The notes below the pieces were generated by a model. The model was not told where the DNA came from. It saw nothing but the letters and a program-made list of their open reading frames with translations, and searched no databases. 58,499 bases of DNA. Origin: Allofournierella massiliensis. Its GTDB lineage: Bacteria; Bacillota; Clostridia; Oscillospirales; Ruminococcaceae. A program made the translations under genes and the position numbers. Shown in pieces: positions 17,679 to 27,009 of this stretch. Within the stretch, counting starts at the first letter, position 1; each line of letters opens with the position of its first letter. The stretch covers positions 1-58,499 of the forward strand of contig NZ_SLUM01000024.1 in assembly GCF_004345265.1 (NCBI RefSeq), in the 5' to 3' direction.

Positions 17679-20600
17679 ATGCTGTCTATCAATATTGAAG
17701 ACGTCATCAAAGTTCTCAATTCCATGAAGCCTCAGCTGATTGGCTTTGGTGTCGTTCTGGTGCTGGCGATCGTTGCCATGATCGCCTGCATGAAATTGCC
17801 GAAGGCAAAGAAATACATGATCCGTTGCCAGGCCGGTCTGGCCATCCTGCTGGCCCTGGTAATTACTGTTAACCTGATCTGCTTTGGCCCCATGAACACC
17901 ATGATCTCTCTGGCCACCGGCAGCGGCTCCATCAGTGAGGAGACCAGCGCCGAAGCCACCGATCTGGTTGAGGACATTGCGGACGAGGGCATCGTTCTGC
18001 TGAAGAACGAGGGCAGCACCCTGCCCCTGACCGCCGGCAACCTGAACGTGTTTGGCTGGGCTTCCACCAATCCCGTTTACGGCGGTACCGGTTCCGGCGC
18101 TCTGAACGACGCCTACCACACCGTTACCCTGCTGGAAGGCCTGGAGAACGCCGGCTTCACCCTGAACACCGAGCTGAGCGATTTCTACACCGCTTACCGT
18201 GCAGACCGTCCCACCATTGCCATGGGCACTCAGGACTGGACTCTGCCCGAGCCTCCGGCTTCCACCTACACCGATGAGATGATGGCCAACGCCAAGGCCT
18301 TCTCCGACACCGCTCTGGTTGTGATCGGCCGTTCCGGCGGTGAGGGCGCTGACCTGCCCACCGATATGGCCGCTGTGATCGACGGCAGCTGGCAGGATGG
18401 CACCACCTCCTACGCCGGCAGCTACACCAACAACTCCACCGAGTATGCCGACTTTGAGCAGGGCCAGCACTATCTGGAACTGAGCAAGACCGAGCGCGAC
18501 ATGCTGGATCTGGTTTGCTCCAACTTCGAGAACGTAATCGTGGTTTACAACGGCGCCAACACCATGGAGCTGGGCTTCGTGGATGAGTATGCTCAGATCA
18601 AGAGCGTGCTGTGGTGCCCCGGCACCGGTCAGTCCGGCTTCAACGCTCTGGGCAGCATCCTGGCCGGCACCGTGAACCCCTCCGGTAAGACCGCCGACAC
18701 CTTCGTGTACGATCTGACCGCTACTCCCACCTGGAACAACTTCCACGCATTCAGCTACACCAACGCCGACGAGTTCGCCGCCGCTGGCTTCATGATCAAG
18801 TCCACCACTCCTCGTTTCATCAACTACAACGAGAGCATCTACGTGGGCTACCGCTTCTACGAGACTGCCGCCGCTGAGGGCGTGATCGACTACGCCACCA
18901 CCGTGCAGTATCCCTTCGGCTACGGCCTGAGCTACACCAGCTTCAGCCAGACCATGAGCGACCTGACCGTGGACGGTGAGGGCAACATCAGCCTGGATGT
19001 AACCGTGACCAACACCGGCAGCGTGGCCGGCAAGGATGTGGTTGAGGTTTACTACAATCCTCCCTACACCAATGGCGGCATTGAGAAATCCACCGCCAAC
19101 CTGATCGCTTTCGACAAGACCGAGATGCTGGAGCCCGGCGCTTCCGAGACCATCACCATCACCTTCAAGGCTGAGGATATGGCTTCCTACGACGCCGACG
19201 TGAACAAGGCTTATGTGCTGGAGGCTGGCGATTACATCATCAGCATCAACAGCGATTCTCACACTGTGATCGATTCCCGTACTTACAACGTACCCTCTAC
19301 CATCGTTTACGGTGAGGGCAATGCCCGCAGCACCGATGCGACCGTTGCCACCAACCAGTTCGACTTCGCTGACGGCGGCGTGACCTACCTGTCCCGTGCG
19401 GACGGCTTCGCCAACTACGCCGAGGCTACCGCTGCTCCCGCCAGCTACGAGATGAGCGATGAGCTGAAGGCTTCCTTCATCAACAACGGCAACTACGATC
19501 CCAACGAGTACAACAATGCCGACGACGTGATGCCCACCACCGGTGCCTCCAATGGCCTGCAGCTGGTTGACATGCGCGGCGTTGACTACGACGACGCTCA
19601 GTGGGATACCTTCCTGGATCAGCTGACCATCAATGATATGGACACCCTGATCGCTCTGGGCGGCTACCAGACCGCTGCGGTTCCCAGCATCGGCAAGGTT
19701 CAGACCTATGACTGCGACGGCCCCGCTTCCATCAACAACAACTTCACCGGCGTGGGCAGTGTAGGCTTCCCCAGCGCTGTGATGATCGCTTCCACCTGGA
19801 ACCAGGATCTGGCCAGCGAGTTCGGCCGCAGCATCGGCAAGATGGCTGACGAGATGAACACCACCGGCTGGTACGCTCCTGCCATGAACAATCATCGTTC
19901 CGCTTTCGCCGGCCGTAACTTCGAGTACTACTCTGAGGACGGCGTGCTGAGCGGCAAGATGGCTGCCAAGGCCATCCAGGGCGCCGAGGAGTTCGGCGTG
20001 TACGCTTACATGAAGCACTTCGCGCTGAACGACCAGGAAGCCAACCGCTGCGATATGCTGTGCACCTGGGCTGACGAGCAGTCCATCCGTGAGATCTACC
20101 TGAAGCCCTTCGAGATTTCTGTGAAGGAAGGCGGCTGCGACGCTGTTATGTCCTCCTTCAACTACATCGGCCACAAGTGGGCCGGCGCCTGCGACGAGCT
20201 GCTGAACAAGGTTCTGCGCGACGAATGGGGCTTTGTGGGCATGGTTCTGACCGACTACTTCGGCGTATACGGCTACATGGATGCTGATCAGGCGATCCGC
20301 AACGGCACCGACTTCTGCCTGGTGAACTACGATACCGCCACCAACCATGTGACCGATACCACCAGCGCCACCGGCGTTCAGGCCATGCGTCAGGCTTCCA
20401 AGAACATCCTGTACACCGTGGTGAACAGCCGCGCTTATGCGGAAGAGAACCTGAACATGGGCATGCCCACCTGGCAGATTGTTGCCATCGCTGCCGACGT
20501 GGTTCTGGCCGCTGTGCTGATCGTTCTGGAAGTGCGCACCATCAAGGGCTACGGCCGCCGCAAGGCTGCTGTGCAGGTGGAAGGCAAGGAAGAGGCGTAA
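17679..20600 (+). CDS. Membrane-anchored glycoside hydrolase family 3 with permuted domain order
   Basis: A protein of 973 residues. Two N-terminal TM segments (about 21-38 and 48-70) and one near the C-terminus (about 928-948) frame an outside-facing enzyme. The domain order is swapped. The GH3 C-terminal alpha/beta domain comes first (EGIVLLKNEGSTLPL, about 105), then the fibronectin-III-like part (PFGYGLSYTSF, about 415-540). The (beta/alpha)8 nucleophile domain is last (DCDGPASIN; GRNFEYYSED; K779-H780; nucleophile Asp859 in VLTDYFG). Such inversion is known for some ruminococcal beta-glucosidases. Codons are strongly biased (GCT, TCC, TAC, ACC), unlike its neighbours, suggesting high expression. 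Likely cleaves beta-gluco- or xylo-oligosaccharides at the cell surface. Confidence 0.88.
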   Translation: MLSINIEDVIKVLNSMKPQLIGFGVVLVLAIVAMIACMKLPKAKKYMIRCQAGLAILLALVITVNLICFGPMNTMISLATGSGSISEETSAEATDLVEDIADEGIVLLKNEGSTLPLTAGNLNVFGWASTNPVYGGTGSGALNDAYHTVTLLEGLENAGFTLNTELSDFYTAYRADRPTIAMGTQDWTLPEPPASTYTDEMMANAKAFSDTALVVIGRSGGEGADLPTDMAAVIDGSWQDGTTSYAGSYTNNSTEYADFEQGQHYLELSKTERDMLDLVCSNFENVIVVYNGANTMELGFVDEYAQIKSVLWCPGTGQSGFNALGSILAGTVNPSGKTADTFVYDLTATPTWNNFHAFSYTNADEFAAAGFMIKSTTPRFINYNESIYVGYRFYETAAAEGVIDYATTVQYPFGYGLSYTSFSQTMSDLTVDGEGNISLDVTVTNTGSVAGKDVVEVYYNPPYTNGGIEKSTANLIAFDKTEMLEPGASETITITFKAEDMASYDADVNKAYVLEAGDYIISINSDSHTVIDSRTYNVPSTIVYGEGNARSTDATVATNQFDFADGGVTYLSRADGFANYAEATAAPASYEMSDELKASFINNGNYDPNEYNNADDVMPTTGASNGLQLVDMRGVDYDDAQWDTFLDQLTINDMDTLIALGGYQTAAVPSIGKVQTYDCDGPASINNNFTGVGSVGFPSAVMIASTWNQDLASEFGRSIGKMADEMNTTGWYAPAMNNHRSAFAGRNFEYYSEDGVLSGKMAAKAIQGAEEFGVYAYMKHFALNDQEANRCDMLCTWADEQSIREIYLKPFEISVKEGGCDAVMSSFNYIGHKWAGACDELLNKVLRDEWGFVGMVLTDYFGVYGYMDADQAIRNGTDFCLVNYDTATNHVTDTTSATGVQAMRQASKNILYTVVNSRAYAEENLNMGMPTWQIVAIAADVVLAAVLIVLEVRTIKGYGRRKAAVQVEGKEEA

Positions 20601-20792
20601 CAACCTCGGCTCCCTGCGCGCAACCGGTAACTGAATCGACCTGAAAATCGGGGCTCCCGTGTGAAGCTCACGCGGGGGCCCCGACCCCTGGGCCGGCTCC
20701 CAGAGGAGGGGTTGGAAAAGCCCTTTTGTGGGAACCGGCCAATGGATCAACACGCCCAAGGGGGGCGTAAATAGCAAAGGAGTTATGAGCCC
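20601..20792 (+). other. Intercistronic region with two large hairpins
   Basis: Hairpin 1 is at 20648-20684 (TCGGGGC/GCCCCGA outer stem). Hairpin 2 is at 20691-20740 (GGCCGG/CCGGCC outer stem with inner TCCCA/TGGGA). Neither has a T-tract, so they look like processing or stability elements between the two GH3 genes rather than terminators. No separate promoter was recognised. Confidence 0.6.
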
Positions 20793-23192
20793 ATGAAGTA
20801 TAAGGAATTGATCGATCAGATGACTCTGGAGGAGAAGTGCAGCCTGCTGTCCGGCCGTGACGTGTGGACCACCCGCCCCATTGAGCGCCTGGGCATCCCC
20901 AGCATTTTCCTGTCCGACGGGCCCACCGGTGTTCGGAAGCAGATGGGCGCGGGCGATCACCTGGGCCTGAATGCCAGCGTGCCCGCCACCTGCCTGCCTA
21001 CCGCTGCCACCATGGCCAACAGCTGGAATCCCGAGCTGAGCCAGCAGGTGGGCCGCCTGGTGGGCGAGGAAGCTGCCAGCCTGGACGTGAACGTGCTGCT
21101 GGGCCCCGGCCTGAACATCAAACGCAGCCCGCTGTGCGGCCGTAACTTCGAGTATTTTTCGGAAGATCCCTATCTGTCCGGCAAGATGGCAGCTGCCTTT
21201 GTGCGCGGCGTGCAGGAAAACGGCATTTCCGCCTGCCCCAAGCATTTTGCCGCCAACAGCCAGGAGCTGCGCCGCATGGCCAACGACAGCGTGATGGACG
21301 AGCGAACCTTCCGCGAGATCTACCTCACCGGCTTTGAAATTGCCGTGAAGGAAGGTCAGCCCAAGACCATCATGAGCGCCTACAACAAGATCAACGGCGT
21401 TTATGCCAACGAGAGCAAGCACCTCTTGCAGGATGTTCTGGTGGATGACTGGGGCTATCAGGGTGCAGTGGTCACCGACTGGGGCGGCTCCAACGACCAT
21501 GTGGAGGGCGTCCGTGTGGGCAGCCATCTGGAAATGCCCGGCACCGGCGGCGACAGCGACCGGGAGCTGGTGGCAGCGGTCAAGGAAGGCCGTCTGAGCA
21601 TGGATCTGCTGGATCAGCGTGTGGATGAATTCCTGCGTCTGGTGTTCTCCACCATCAACGCGCCTGCCGCCGGCAAGGAGTTCGACAAGGAAGGCCATCA
21701 TCAGCTGGCTGCCCATGCCGCTGAGGAAACGGTTGTGCTGCTTAAGAACGAGGACGACATCCTGCCTCTGGCCGAGGGCACCAAGGTGGCTGTGATCGGC
21801 GAATTCGCCCAGAAGCCCCGTTATCAGGGCGCCGGTTCCAGCCTGGTGAACCCCACCAAGCTGGATACCGCCAATGAACTGCTGGCAGGCATGCCGCTGC
21901 AGTCCGTGGGCTATGCGCAGGGCTATCAGCGCAACAACAAGCACGACGACGCCCTGAAGATGGAGGCCGTTGAACTGGCCAAGAAGGCCGACGTGGTTCT
22001 GCTGTATGTGGGCCTGCCCGAGATCAGCGAGACTGAGGGCCTGGACCGGGATCACATGCGGATGCCGGAAAATCAGGTGGAGCTGCTGGAAGCTGTTGCC
22101 GAGGTGAATCCCAATCTGGTGGTGGTTCTGGCCGCGGGCAGCCCGGTGGAGATGCCCTGGCTGGATCGCTGCAAGGCTCTGGTTCACGGCTATCTGGGCG
22201 GCCAGGCCGGTGCAGGTGCCGTACTTCGGGTGATCACCGGTCAGGTGAACCCCAGCGCCAAGCTGGCCGAGAGCTACCCCATGACCTGTGAGGAGAATCC
22301 CTCCAGCCCCTACTACCCGGGTCTGGAGCGTACCAGTGAATACCGCGAGGGCCTGTATGTGGGCTACCGCTATTACGAGACCGCCGGCGTGCCGGTGCGT
22401 TTCCCCTTCGGCTTCGGCCTTTCCTACACCACCTTCGCTTACAGTGACCTGAAGGTGAGCGAGAAGGAGGTAACCTTCACCCTGACCAATACCGGCAAGC
22501 GGGACGGCGCCGAGGTGGCTCAGCTGTATGTGGGCTGCAAGGACGGCAAGGTGTTCCGCCCGGCCAAGGAGCTGAAGGGCTTCGCCAAGGTGTTCCTGAA
22601 GGCAGGCGAAAGCAAGACCGTTACCATCGAGCTGGACGACAAGGCCTTCCGTTACTTTGACGTCAAGACCGATTCCTGGCAGGTGGAGGGCGGTGTTTAC
22701 CAGCTGATGGTGGGCGCCAGCGTGGCCGACATCCGTCTGGAGGGTGAGGTCACCGTGCAGGGTACCGGCGCTGCCTGCCCCTACGATTCCGCTCAGCTGG
22801 AATGCTACTACACCGGCAAGATCACGCAGGTGTCCGACGCTCAGTTCGAGGCTCTGCTGGGCCATCCCATTCCCGAATCCGGCTGGGATGCCAGCGGCCT
22901 GCTGGGCATGAACGATGCCATCTGCCAGATGTATTACGCCAAGAATCCGCTGGCCCGTCTGGTCTACAAGATCCTGACCAGCCTGAAAGACAAGAGCATC
23001 GCCAAGGGTGAGCCGGATCTGAACATCCTGTTCATCTACAACATGCCCTTCCGCGGCATTGCCAAGATGACCGGCGGCGCGGTGACCATGGATATGGCCC
23101 GCTGCATGGTGACCATGGTGAACGGCCACTTCTTCAAGGGTCTGGGCGGTCTGATCAAGGCGTTTTTCGCCGGCCGCAAGGCACAGAAGTAA
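20793..23192 (+). CDS. Glycoside hydrolase family 3 beta-glucosidase, canonical order, with C-terminal extension
   Basis: A protein of 799 residues without signal peptide, so cytoplasmic. N-terminal barrel: LSDGPTGVRKQ, GRNFEYFSEDPYLSG, KHFAANSQE, nucleophile Asp229 in VVTDWGGSND. C-domain: VVLLKNEDDILPL and acid/base Glu415 in TEGLDRDH. The FnIII-like domain carries RFPFGFGLSYTTF. After about residue 655 comes an extra segment of about 140 residues with amphipathic helices (LGGLIKAFFAGRK), absent from most GH3 enzymes and possibly membrane-associating. Sits between the permuted GH3 and the GtrA protein. Hydrolyses terminal beta-glucosides; exact specificity unknown. Confidence 0.92.
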   Translation: MKYKELIDQMTLEEKCSLLSGRDVWTTRPIERLGIPSIFLSDGPTGVRKQMGAGDHLGLNASVPATCLPTAATMANSWNPELSQQVGRLVGEEAASLDVNVLLGPGLNIKRSPLCGRNFEYFSEDPYLSGKMAAAFVRGVQENGISACPKHFAANSQELRRMANDSVMDERTFREIYLTGFEIAVKEGQPKTIMSAYNKINGVYANESKHLLQDVLVDDWGYQGAVVTDWGGSNDHVEGVRVGSHLEMPGTGGDSDRELVAAVKEGRLSMDLLDQRVDEFLRLVFSTINAPAAGKEFDKEGHHQLAAHAAEETVVLLKNEDDILPLAEGTKVAVIGEFAQKPRYQGAGSSLVNPTKLDTANELLAGMPLQSVGYAQGYQRNNKHDDALKMEAVELAKKADVVLLYVGLPEISETEGLDRDHMRMPENQVELLEAVAEVNPNLVVVLAAGSPVEMPWLDRCKALVHGYLGGQAGAGAVLRVITGQVNPSAKLAESYPMTCEENPSSPYYPGLERTSEYREGLYVGYRYYETAGVPVRFPFGFGLSYTTFAYSDLKVSEKEVTFTLTNTGKRDGAEVAQLYVGCKDGKVFRPAKELKGFAKVFLKAGESKTVTIELDDKAFRYFDVKTDSWQVEGGVYQLMVGASVADIRLEGEVTVQGTGAACPYDSAQLECYYTGKITQVSDAQFEALLGHPIPESGWDASGLLGMNDAICQMYYAKNPLARLVYKILTSLKDKSIAKGEPDLNILFIYNMPFRGIAKMTGGAVTMDMARCMVTMVNGHFFKGLGGLIKAFFAGRKAQK

Positions 23193-23249
23193 AAGAAAAG
23201 CAGAACCAGTGTGTGACGCCTGATAAATCATGAGGGGGATAAGCATAAA

Positions 23250-23813
23250 ATGAATTTCTGGAATAATTTTGCCGCCAAGCATCCGGCGGCTGCCAAGTGG
23301 GTTCGCGAGGGCGGCCTGTTCGTGATCGTAAGCAATCTGATCACCGTGTTCAAGTACCTGATGCTGCAGTTCCTGCCCGCGGCGTTTGCGGGTCTGGGCG
23401 ATGCCAGCTTCGGCTGGCCCGGCATTCCGCTGACCCTGTTTGGCGAAACCTTTGAGTGGAACATTCTGGGCTACGACCAGGCGCACGGCGGCCTTGCCTA
23501 CTTCTGCGCCTACATGGTTGCCATGGTGATCGGCGAGTGCATCAACTTCCCCATCCAGCGCAACTTCGTGTTCCGTTCTCACGGCAAGCTGGGCCCGCAG
23601 ATTGCCTGGTATCTGGTGGCCTTCTGCATCATCACCTGCATCGTGAACTCCATCAACTGCATCTGGGTGGCTGTGGCCGGTCTGCTGGTGCCTGATTTCA
23701 TCTACAACATCGGCACTACCGTTCTGAACGGCGGTATCTCCATGGTGGTGTTCTTCTTTGTGAACAAGATCATCTTCCCCTCTTCGGAAGGTGAAGCCAA
23801 AAAGGCTGCCTGA
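23250..23813 (+). CDS. GtrA-like membrane protein
   Basis: A protein of 187 residues with four membrane segments and the family pattern: GGLFVIVSNLITVFKYLML at the start, a CINFPIQRNFVFRS loop (NF-NRKWVF-like) and VFFFVNKIIFPS at the end. GtrA/DPMS-type proteins help move lipid-linked sugars across the membrane or work with glycosyltransferases. Located 57 bp after the GH3 gene and probably in the same operon. A link between surface glycan processing and sugar-lipid transport is suggested by context only. Confidence 0.8.
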   Translation: MNFWNNFAAKHPAAAKWVREGGLFVIVSNLITVFKYLMLQFLPAAFAGLGDASFGWPGIPLTLFGETFEWNILGYDQAHGGLAYFCAYMVAMVIGECINFPIQRNFVFRSHGKLGPQIAWYLVAFCIITCIVNSINCIWVAVAGLLVPDFIYNIGTTVLNGGISMVVFFFVNKIIFPSSEGEAKKAA

Positions 23814-23841
23814 TTGTTCATAGCGACCTGTAATGGAAAAG

Positions 23842-23909
23842 TGACCTGCTCTGCGCTTTGCGCGGGGCAGGTCATTTGCTTGTAGCCGCCTGCTTTCCCG
23901 GCAGGCGGC
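23842..23909 (+). terminator. Tandem hairpins after gtrA
   Basis: Stem 23842-23849/23867-23874, followed by ATTTGCTTGT, and a second perfect 9-bp stem 23885-23893/23901-23909. Likely the 3' end of the GH3-GtrA transcript. Confidence 0.6.
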
Positions 23910-23998
23910 GCGCTGCCCCAGCGGGGCAACAGGGAAGAAAAGCCGGGAATAAATGGGGAGAAACTGCAAAAAATAAGCAGTGCATTTTCGGCTTTTTA

Positions 23999-24027
23999 TT
24001 GACATGGAACCGCTGGGATGGTAGAAT
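23999..24027 (+). promoter_or_regulatory. Promoter of purA
   Basis: TTGACA (23999-24004), an exact 17-bp spacer and TAGAAT (24022-24027). Confidence 0.85.
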
Positions 24028-24039
24028 TTTAAAGTGAAT

Positions 24040-24084
24040 AAAGACGTTCACAAAGCGCTGCGAAAGCAGATTGTGGGCGTCTTT
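24040..24084 (+). promoter_or_regulatory. Extended hairpin at the 5' end of the purA leader
   Basis: Arms AAAGACG (24040-24046) and CGTCTTT (24078-24084), an inner CACAA/TTGTG stem and a CTGC-GAAA-GCAG tip make one long hairpin a few bases from the predicted start site. TTTGTTTGT follows, so it may stabilise the mRNA or act as an attenuator. The leader before the purA ATG is about 138 nt. Confidence 0.6.
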
Positions 24085-24171
24085 GTTTGTGTGAAAGGCT
24101 CGTCTGGCCGCGCAGCTGCAAGCGGCCAGGCTTTGGGGCAATCAGCCAAAGAACAAAGGAGCAAGGGATTT

Positions 24172-25461
24172 ATGTTAACTGCTATCACCGGAATCAACTG
24201 GGGCGACGAGGGCAAGGGCCGCATGGTGGACCTGCTCAGTCAGGAATACAACATCGTGGTGCGCTATCAGGGCGGCAACAACGCCGGCCACACCGTGGTG
24301 ACCCCCGAAGGAAAGTTCGTGCTGAATCTGCTACCCAGCGGCATTCTGCGGCCGGACGTGGTGTGCGTTATGGGCAACGGCATGGTCATCGACCCCGCCC
24401 ATCTGGAGAAGGAGATCGCCGCGCTGCGTGAAAAGGGTATCCAGATCGATCCCAGCCATCTGAAAATCAGCGACCGGGCCACCATCTGCATGCCTTACCA
24501 TGTGGCGGAGGACGGCCTGGAAGAGGATCGCCTGTCCAAGAGCGGCAACCAGTTCGGCTCCACCCGCCGGGGCATCGCCTACTCTTATGGCGACAAATAC
24601 ATGAAAAAGACCCTGCGCATGGGCGACCTGCTCAATCTGGATCAGTCCGTGAAGGATCGTCTGGCCACCATCGTGGAGTGGAAGAACCTGACCATGGAAA
24701 AAGTTTACGGCCAGAAGCCCATTGATCTGGAAGAGATGTGGGCCTGGTGCCAGAAGTACGCCGAGCTGTTCCAGGACTACATCTGCGACGCGGGCGCCTT
24801 CCTGGACAAGGCGGACCGCGAGGGCAAGAAGATCCTGTTCGAGGCTCAGCTGGGTGCGCTGCGTGATATTGATTTCGGCATCTATCCCTTCACCAGCTCT
24901 TCCAACGTGATCGGCAGCTACGCACCCATTGGTGCGGGCATTCCCGGCCACAAGCTGCACAAGAGCATCGGTATTATGAAGGCCTACTCCAGCTGCGTGG
25001 GCGAGGGCCCCTTCACCGCCGAGCTGGCCATGACCGAAGAGGAAAAGAACGCCCTGCGTGAGGCGGGCCATGAGTTCGGCGCGGCCACCGGCCGTCCCCG
25101 CCGCGTGGGCCCCTTCGACGTGGTGGCAAGCCGCTACGGCGTATTCTGCCAGGGTGCGGACGAGCTGGCCCTGACCCTGCTGGATGTTCTGGACTACATG
25201 GAAGAGATTCCTGTGGTGGACAAGTATCTGGTAAACGGTGAAGAGGTGGACCGCTTCCCCATGGGCGAGGCGCTGGACAATGCCAAGCCGGTTGTGAAGT
25301 TCCTGCCCGGCTGGCACTGCGACATCACCGGCTGCCGCACCTGGGAGAGCCTGCCCCAGGCGGCCAAGGATTATGTGGAGTATCTGGAAAAGGCCGTTGG
25401 CTGCAAGATCAAGTATGTTTCCGTGGGCGCTGCCCGCGATGCGTACCTGGTGCGTGAGTAA
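24172..25461 (+). CDS. purA: Adenylosuccinate synthetase
   Basis: A protein of 429 residues, the usual length. It has GINWGDEGKGRMVDLL (GTP-binding loop with catalytic Asp), NNAGHT (catalytic His), QFGSTRRGIAYSYGDK, VGEGPFTAEL and GRPRRVGPFD. It makes adenylosuccinate from IMP, aspartate and GTP, the first committed step to AMP. The start at MLTAITG is chosen for the AAGGAG site; the open frame extends upstream into the leader hairpin without support. purF follows, so the locus serves purine synthesis. Confidence 0.96.
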   Translation: MLTAITGINWGDEGKGRMVDLLSQEYNIVVRYQGGNNAGHTVVTPEGKFVLNLLPSGILRPDVVCVMGNGMVIDPAHLEKEIAALREKGIQIDPSHLKISDRATICMPYHVAEDGLEEDRLSKSGNQFGSTRRGIAYSYGDKYMKKTLRMGDLLNLDQSVKDRLATIVEWKNLTMEKVYGQKPIDLEEMWAWCQKYAELFQDYICDAGAFLDKADREGKKILFEAQLGALRDIDFGIYPFTSSSNVIGSYAPIGAGIPGHKLHKSIGIMKAYSSCVGEGPFTAELAMTEEEKNALREAGHEFGAATGRPRRVGPFDVVASRYGVFCQGADELALTLLDVLDYMEEIPVVDKYLVNGEEVDRFPMGEALDNAKPVVKFLPGWHCDITGCRTWESLPQAAKDYVEYLEKAVGCKIKYVSVGAARDAYLVRE

Positions 25462-25476
25462 TTGTTTTAAAATGCG

Positions 25477-25503
25477 CCGGCCCGGTAATCATTACCGGGC
25501 CGG
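25477..25503 (+). terminator. Hairpin between purA and purF
   Basis: A perfect 12-bp stem (25477-25488 with 25492-25503) with a 3-base loop. The T-tract is poor (TTCATCTGTTT), so it may only partly terminate and leave read-through into purF. Confidence 0.65.
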
Positions 25504-25535
25504 TTCATCTGTTTCAAGGGGGTAAAAGTAACACT

Positions 25536-26924
25536 ATGGGAGAGTATCTGGATAAGGGTCTGCACGAGGAATGCGGTGTGTTTGGCGTTTACCGCCAGAG
25601 CGACGCGGCGCATCTGACCTATTTTGGCCTGCATGCGCTGCAGCACCGTGGCCAGGAGGGCGCGGGTATTGCAGTGGCGGATGGCAAAACCGTTCGCTGC
25701 CGCAAGGGCAAGGGCCTGCTGAGCGATGTGTTCGGCCGCAATGATCTGGACGGGATGACCGGCAAGAATGCCATCGGTCATGTGCGCTACGGCACTGCCG
25801 GCGGCGGCGAGGTGGAAAACGTGCAGCCCATCGTATCCCGCCTGGCCAATGGCGGTGCGCTGGCGGTGGCCCACAATGGCCAGATTGCCAACGCTGCCGA
25901 GCTGCGCAAGGAACTGGAGGACAAGGGCAGCATCTTCTGGGGCTCGTCGGACAGCGAGATTATTCTGCATCTGCTGCAGGGAACCAAGGGACCGCTCATC
26001 GAGAAGATCAAGCAGGCCTGCAACCGGCTGGACGGCGCGTTTGCCTTCCTGATCCTCACCGAAAAGAATCTTTACGCAGTGCGGGACAAGAACGGCCTGC
26101 GGCCGCTGTCGCTGGCCAAGCAGGGCGATGGCTGGTGTGTTTCCAGCGAGAGCTGTGCCTTCGACATTGTGGGCGCGCATCTGGTGCGGGACGTGCGCCC
26201 CGGCGAGATCGTGAAGATCTCTGCCGCCGGGCTGGAAAGCTGCTTCTACACCGAGGAGACCAGCTGCAACCTGTGTGCCATGGAATACATCTATTTCTCC
26301 CGCCCGGATTCCGTGCTGGAGGGGCAGAATGTGCACGGTGTGCGCCGTGAGTGCGGCCGTCTGCTGGCCCAGGAGGATCTGGACAGCTTTTTCAAGGCCG
26401 ATATCGTGGTGGGCGTGCCGGATTCCTCCCTGTCCGCTGCGGCGGGTTACAGCGAGGCCATCGGCCTGCCCAACGAGATGGGCCTGATCAAGAACCGCTA
26501 TGTGGGCCGTACCTTCATCCAGCCCACCCAGGCCCAGCGCGATCTGGGTGTGCGGCTCAAGCTGTCTGCCAACGTGCCGGTGGTACGGGGCAAGCGGGTG
26601 GTTCTGGTGGACGACTCCATCGTGCGCGGAACCACCTCCAAGCGGATCGTGGCCCTGCTGCGTCAGGCCGGCGCCACCGAGGTGCACCTGCGCATCGCCG
26701 CTCCCGCCATCAAGTATCCCTGCTTCTACGGCGTGGATATGTCCACCCGGGCCGAGCTGGCCAGCGCCAGCCTGGAGCCGGATGTTCTGGCCAAGGTGCT
26801 GGGGGCGGATTCCCTGCGCTTTTTGAGCGTGGATGACCTGAAGCAGGCCTGCGGCTGCCAGGGCCTGTGCACCGCCTGCTTTGACGGCAGCTATGTGACC
26901 CCGCTGTACAGCAACAAGGTCTGA
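25536..26924 (+). CDS. purF: Amidophosphoribosyltransferase
   Basis: A protein of 462 residues. A 12-residue propeptide precedes nucleophile Cys13 (HEECGVFGVY), giving the Ntn glutaminase domain (13 to about 235: LQHRGQEGAG, GHVRYGTAG, NGQIAN). The phosphoribosyltransferase domain has the PRPP motif VVLVDDSIVRGTT. Cysteines near the end (CGCQGLCTACFDG) and mid-protein match the [4Fe-4S] form of the enzyme known from Bacillus. First step of de novo purine synthesis. No promoter of its own was clear; it is likely reached by read-through from purA. Confidence 0.96.
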   Translation: MGEYLDKGLHEECGVFGVYRQSDAAHLTYFGLHALQHRGQEGAGIAVADGKTVRCRKGKGLLSDVFGRNDLDGMTGKNAIGHVRYGTAGGGEVENVQPIVSRLANGGALAVAHNGQIANAAELRKELEDKGSIFWGSSDSEIILHLLQGTKGPLIEKIKQACNRLDGAFAFLILTEKNLYAVRDKNGLRPLSLAKQGDGWCVSSESCAFDIVGAHLVRDVRPGEIVKISAAGLESCFYTEETSCNLCAMEYIYFSRPDSVLEGQNVHGVRRECGRLLAQEDLDSFFKADIVVGVPDSSLSAAAGYSEAIGLPNEMGLIKNRYVGRTFIQPTQAQRDLGVRLKLSANVPVVRGKRVVLVDDSIVRGTTSKRIVALLRQAGATEVHLRIAAPAIKYPCFYGVDMSTRAELASASLEPDVLAKVLGADSLRFLSVDDLKQACGCQGLCTACFDGSYVTPLYSNKV

Positions 26925-26959
26925 GAAAAATATCACAGGCACAAAGCCTGAACCATTGC

Positions 26960-27009
26960 AAAACAGGGCTTTTTCCTCTGGAATGAAGGGGGAAAAGCCC
27001 TGTTTTTTT
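26960..27009 (+). terminator. Terminator of purF
   Basis: A long stem of about 14 bp (26962-26976 with 26991-27004, one bulge), followed by TTTTTTT. Confidence 0.9.

Noticed and set aside
17655-24005. A 2116-codon open frame on the minus strand across the GH3/GtrA locus
   Set aside because: It lies exactly antisense to three clear genes. High GC and codon bias of the sense genes remove stops from this frame; the translation is low-complexity (Gly/His/Ala/Val) with no domain and no ribosome site.
24034-24171. N-terminal extension of PurA by 46 residues
   Set aside because: Would start almost at the predicted transcript start, inside the leader hairpin and without a ribosome site; the family starts at the MLTAITGINWGDEGKG block.
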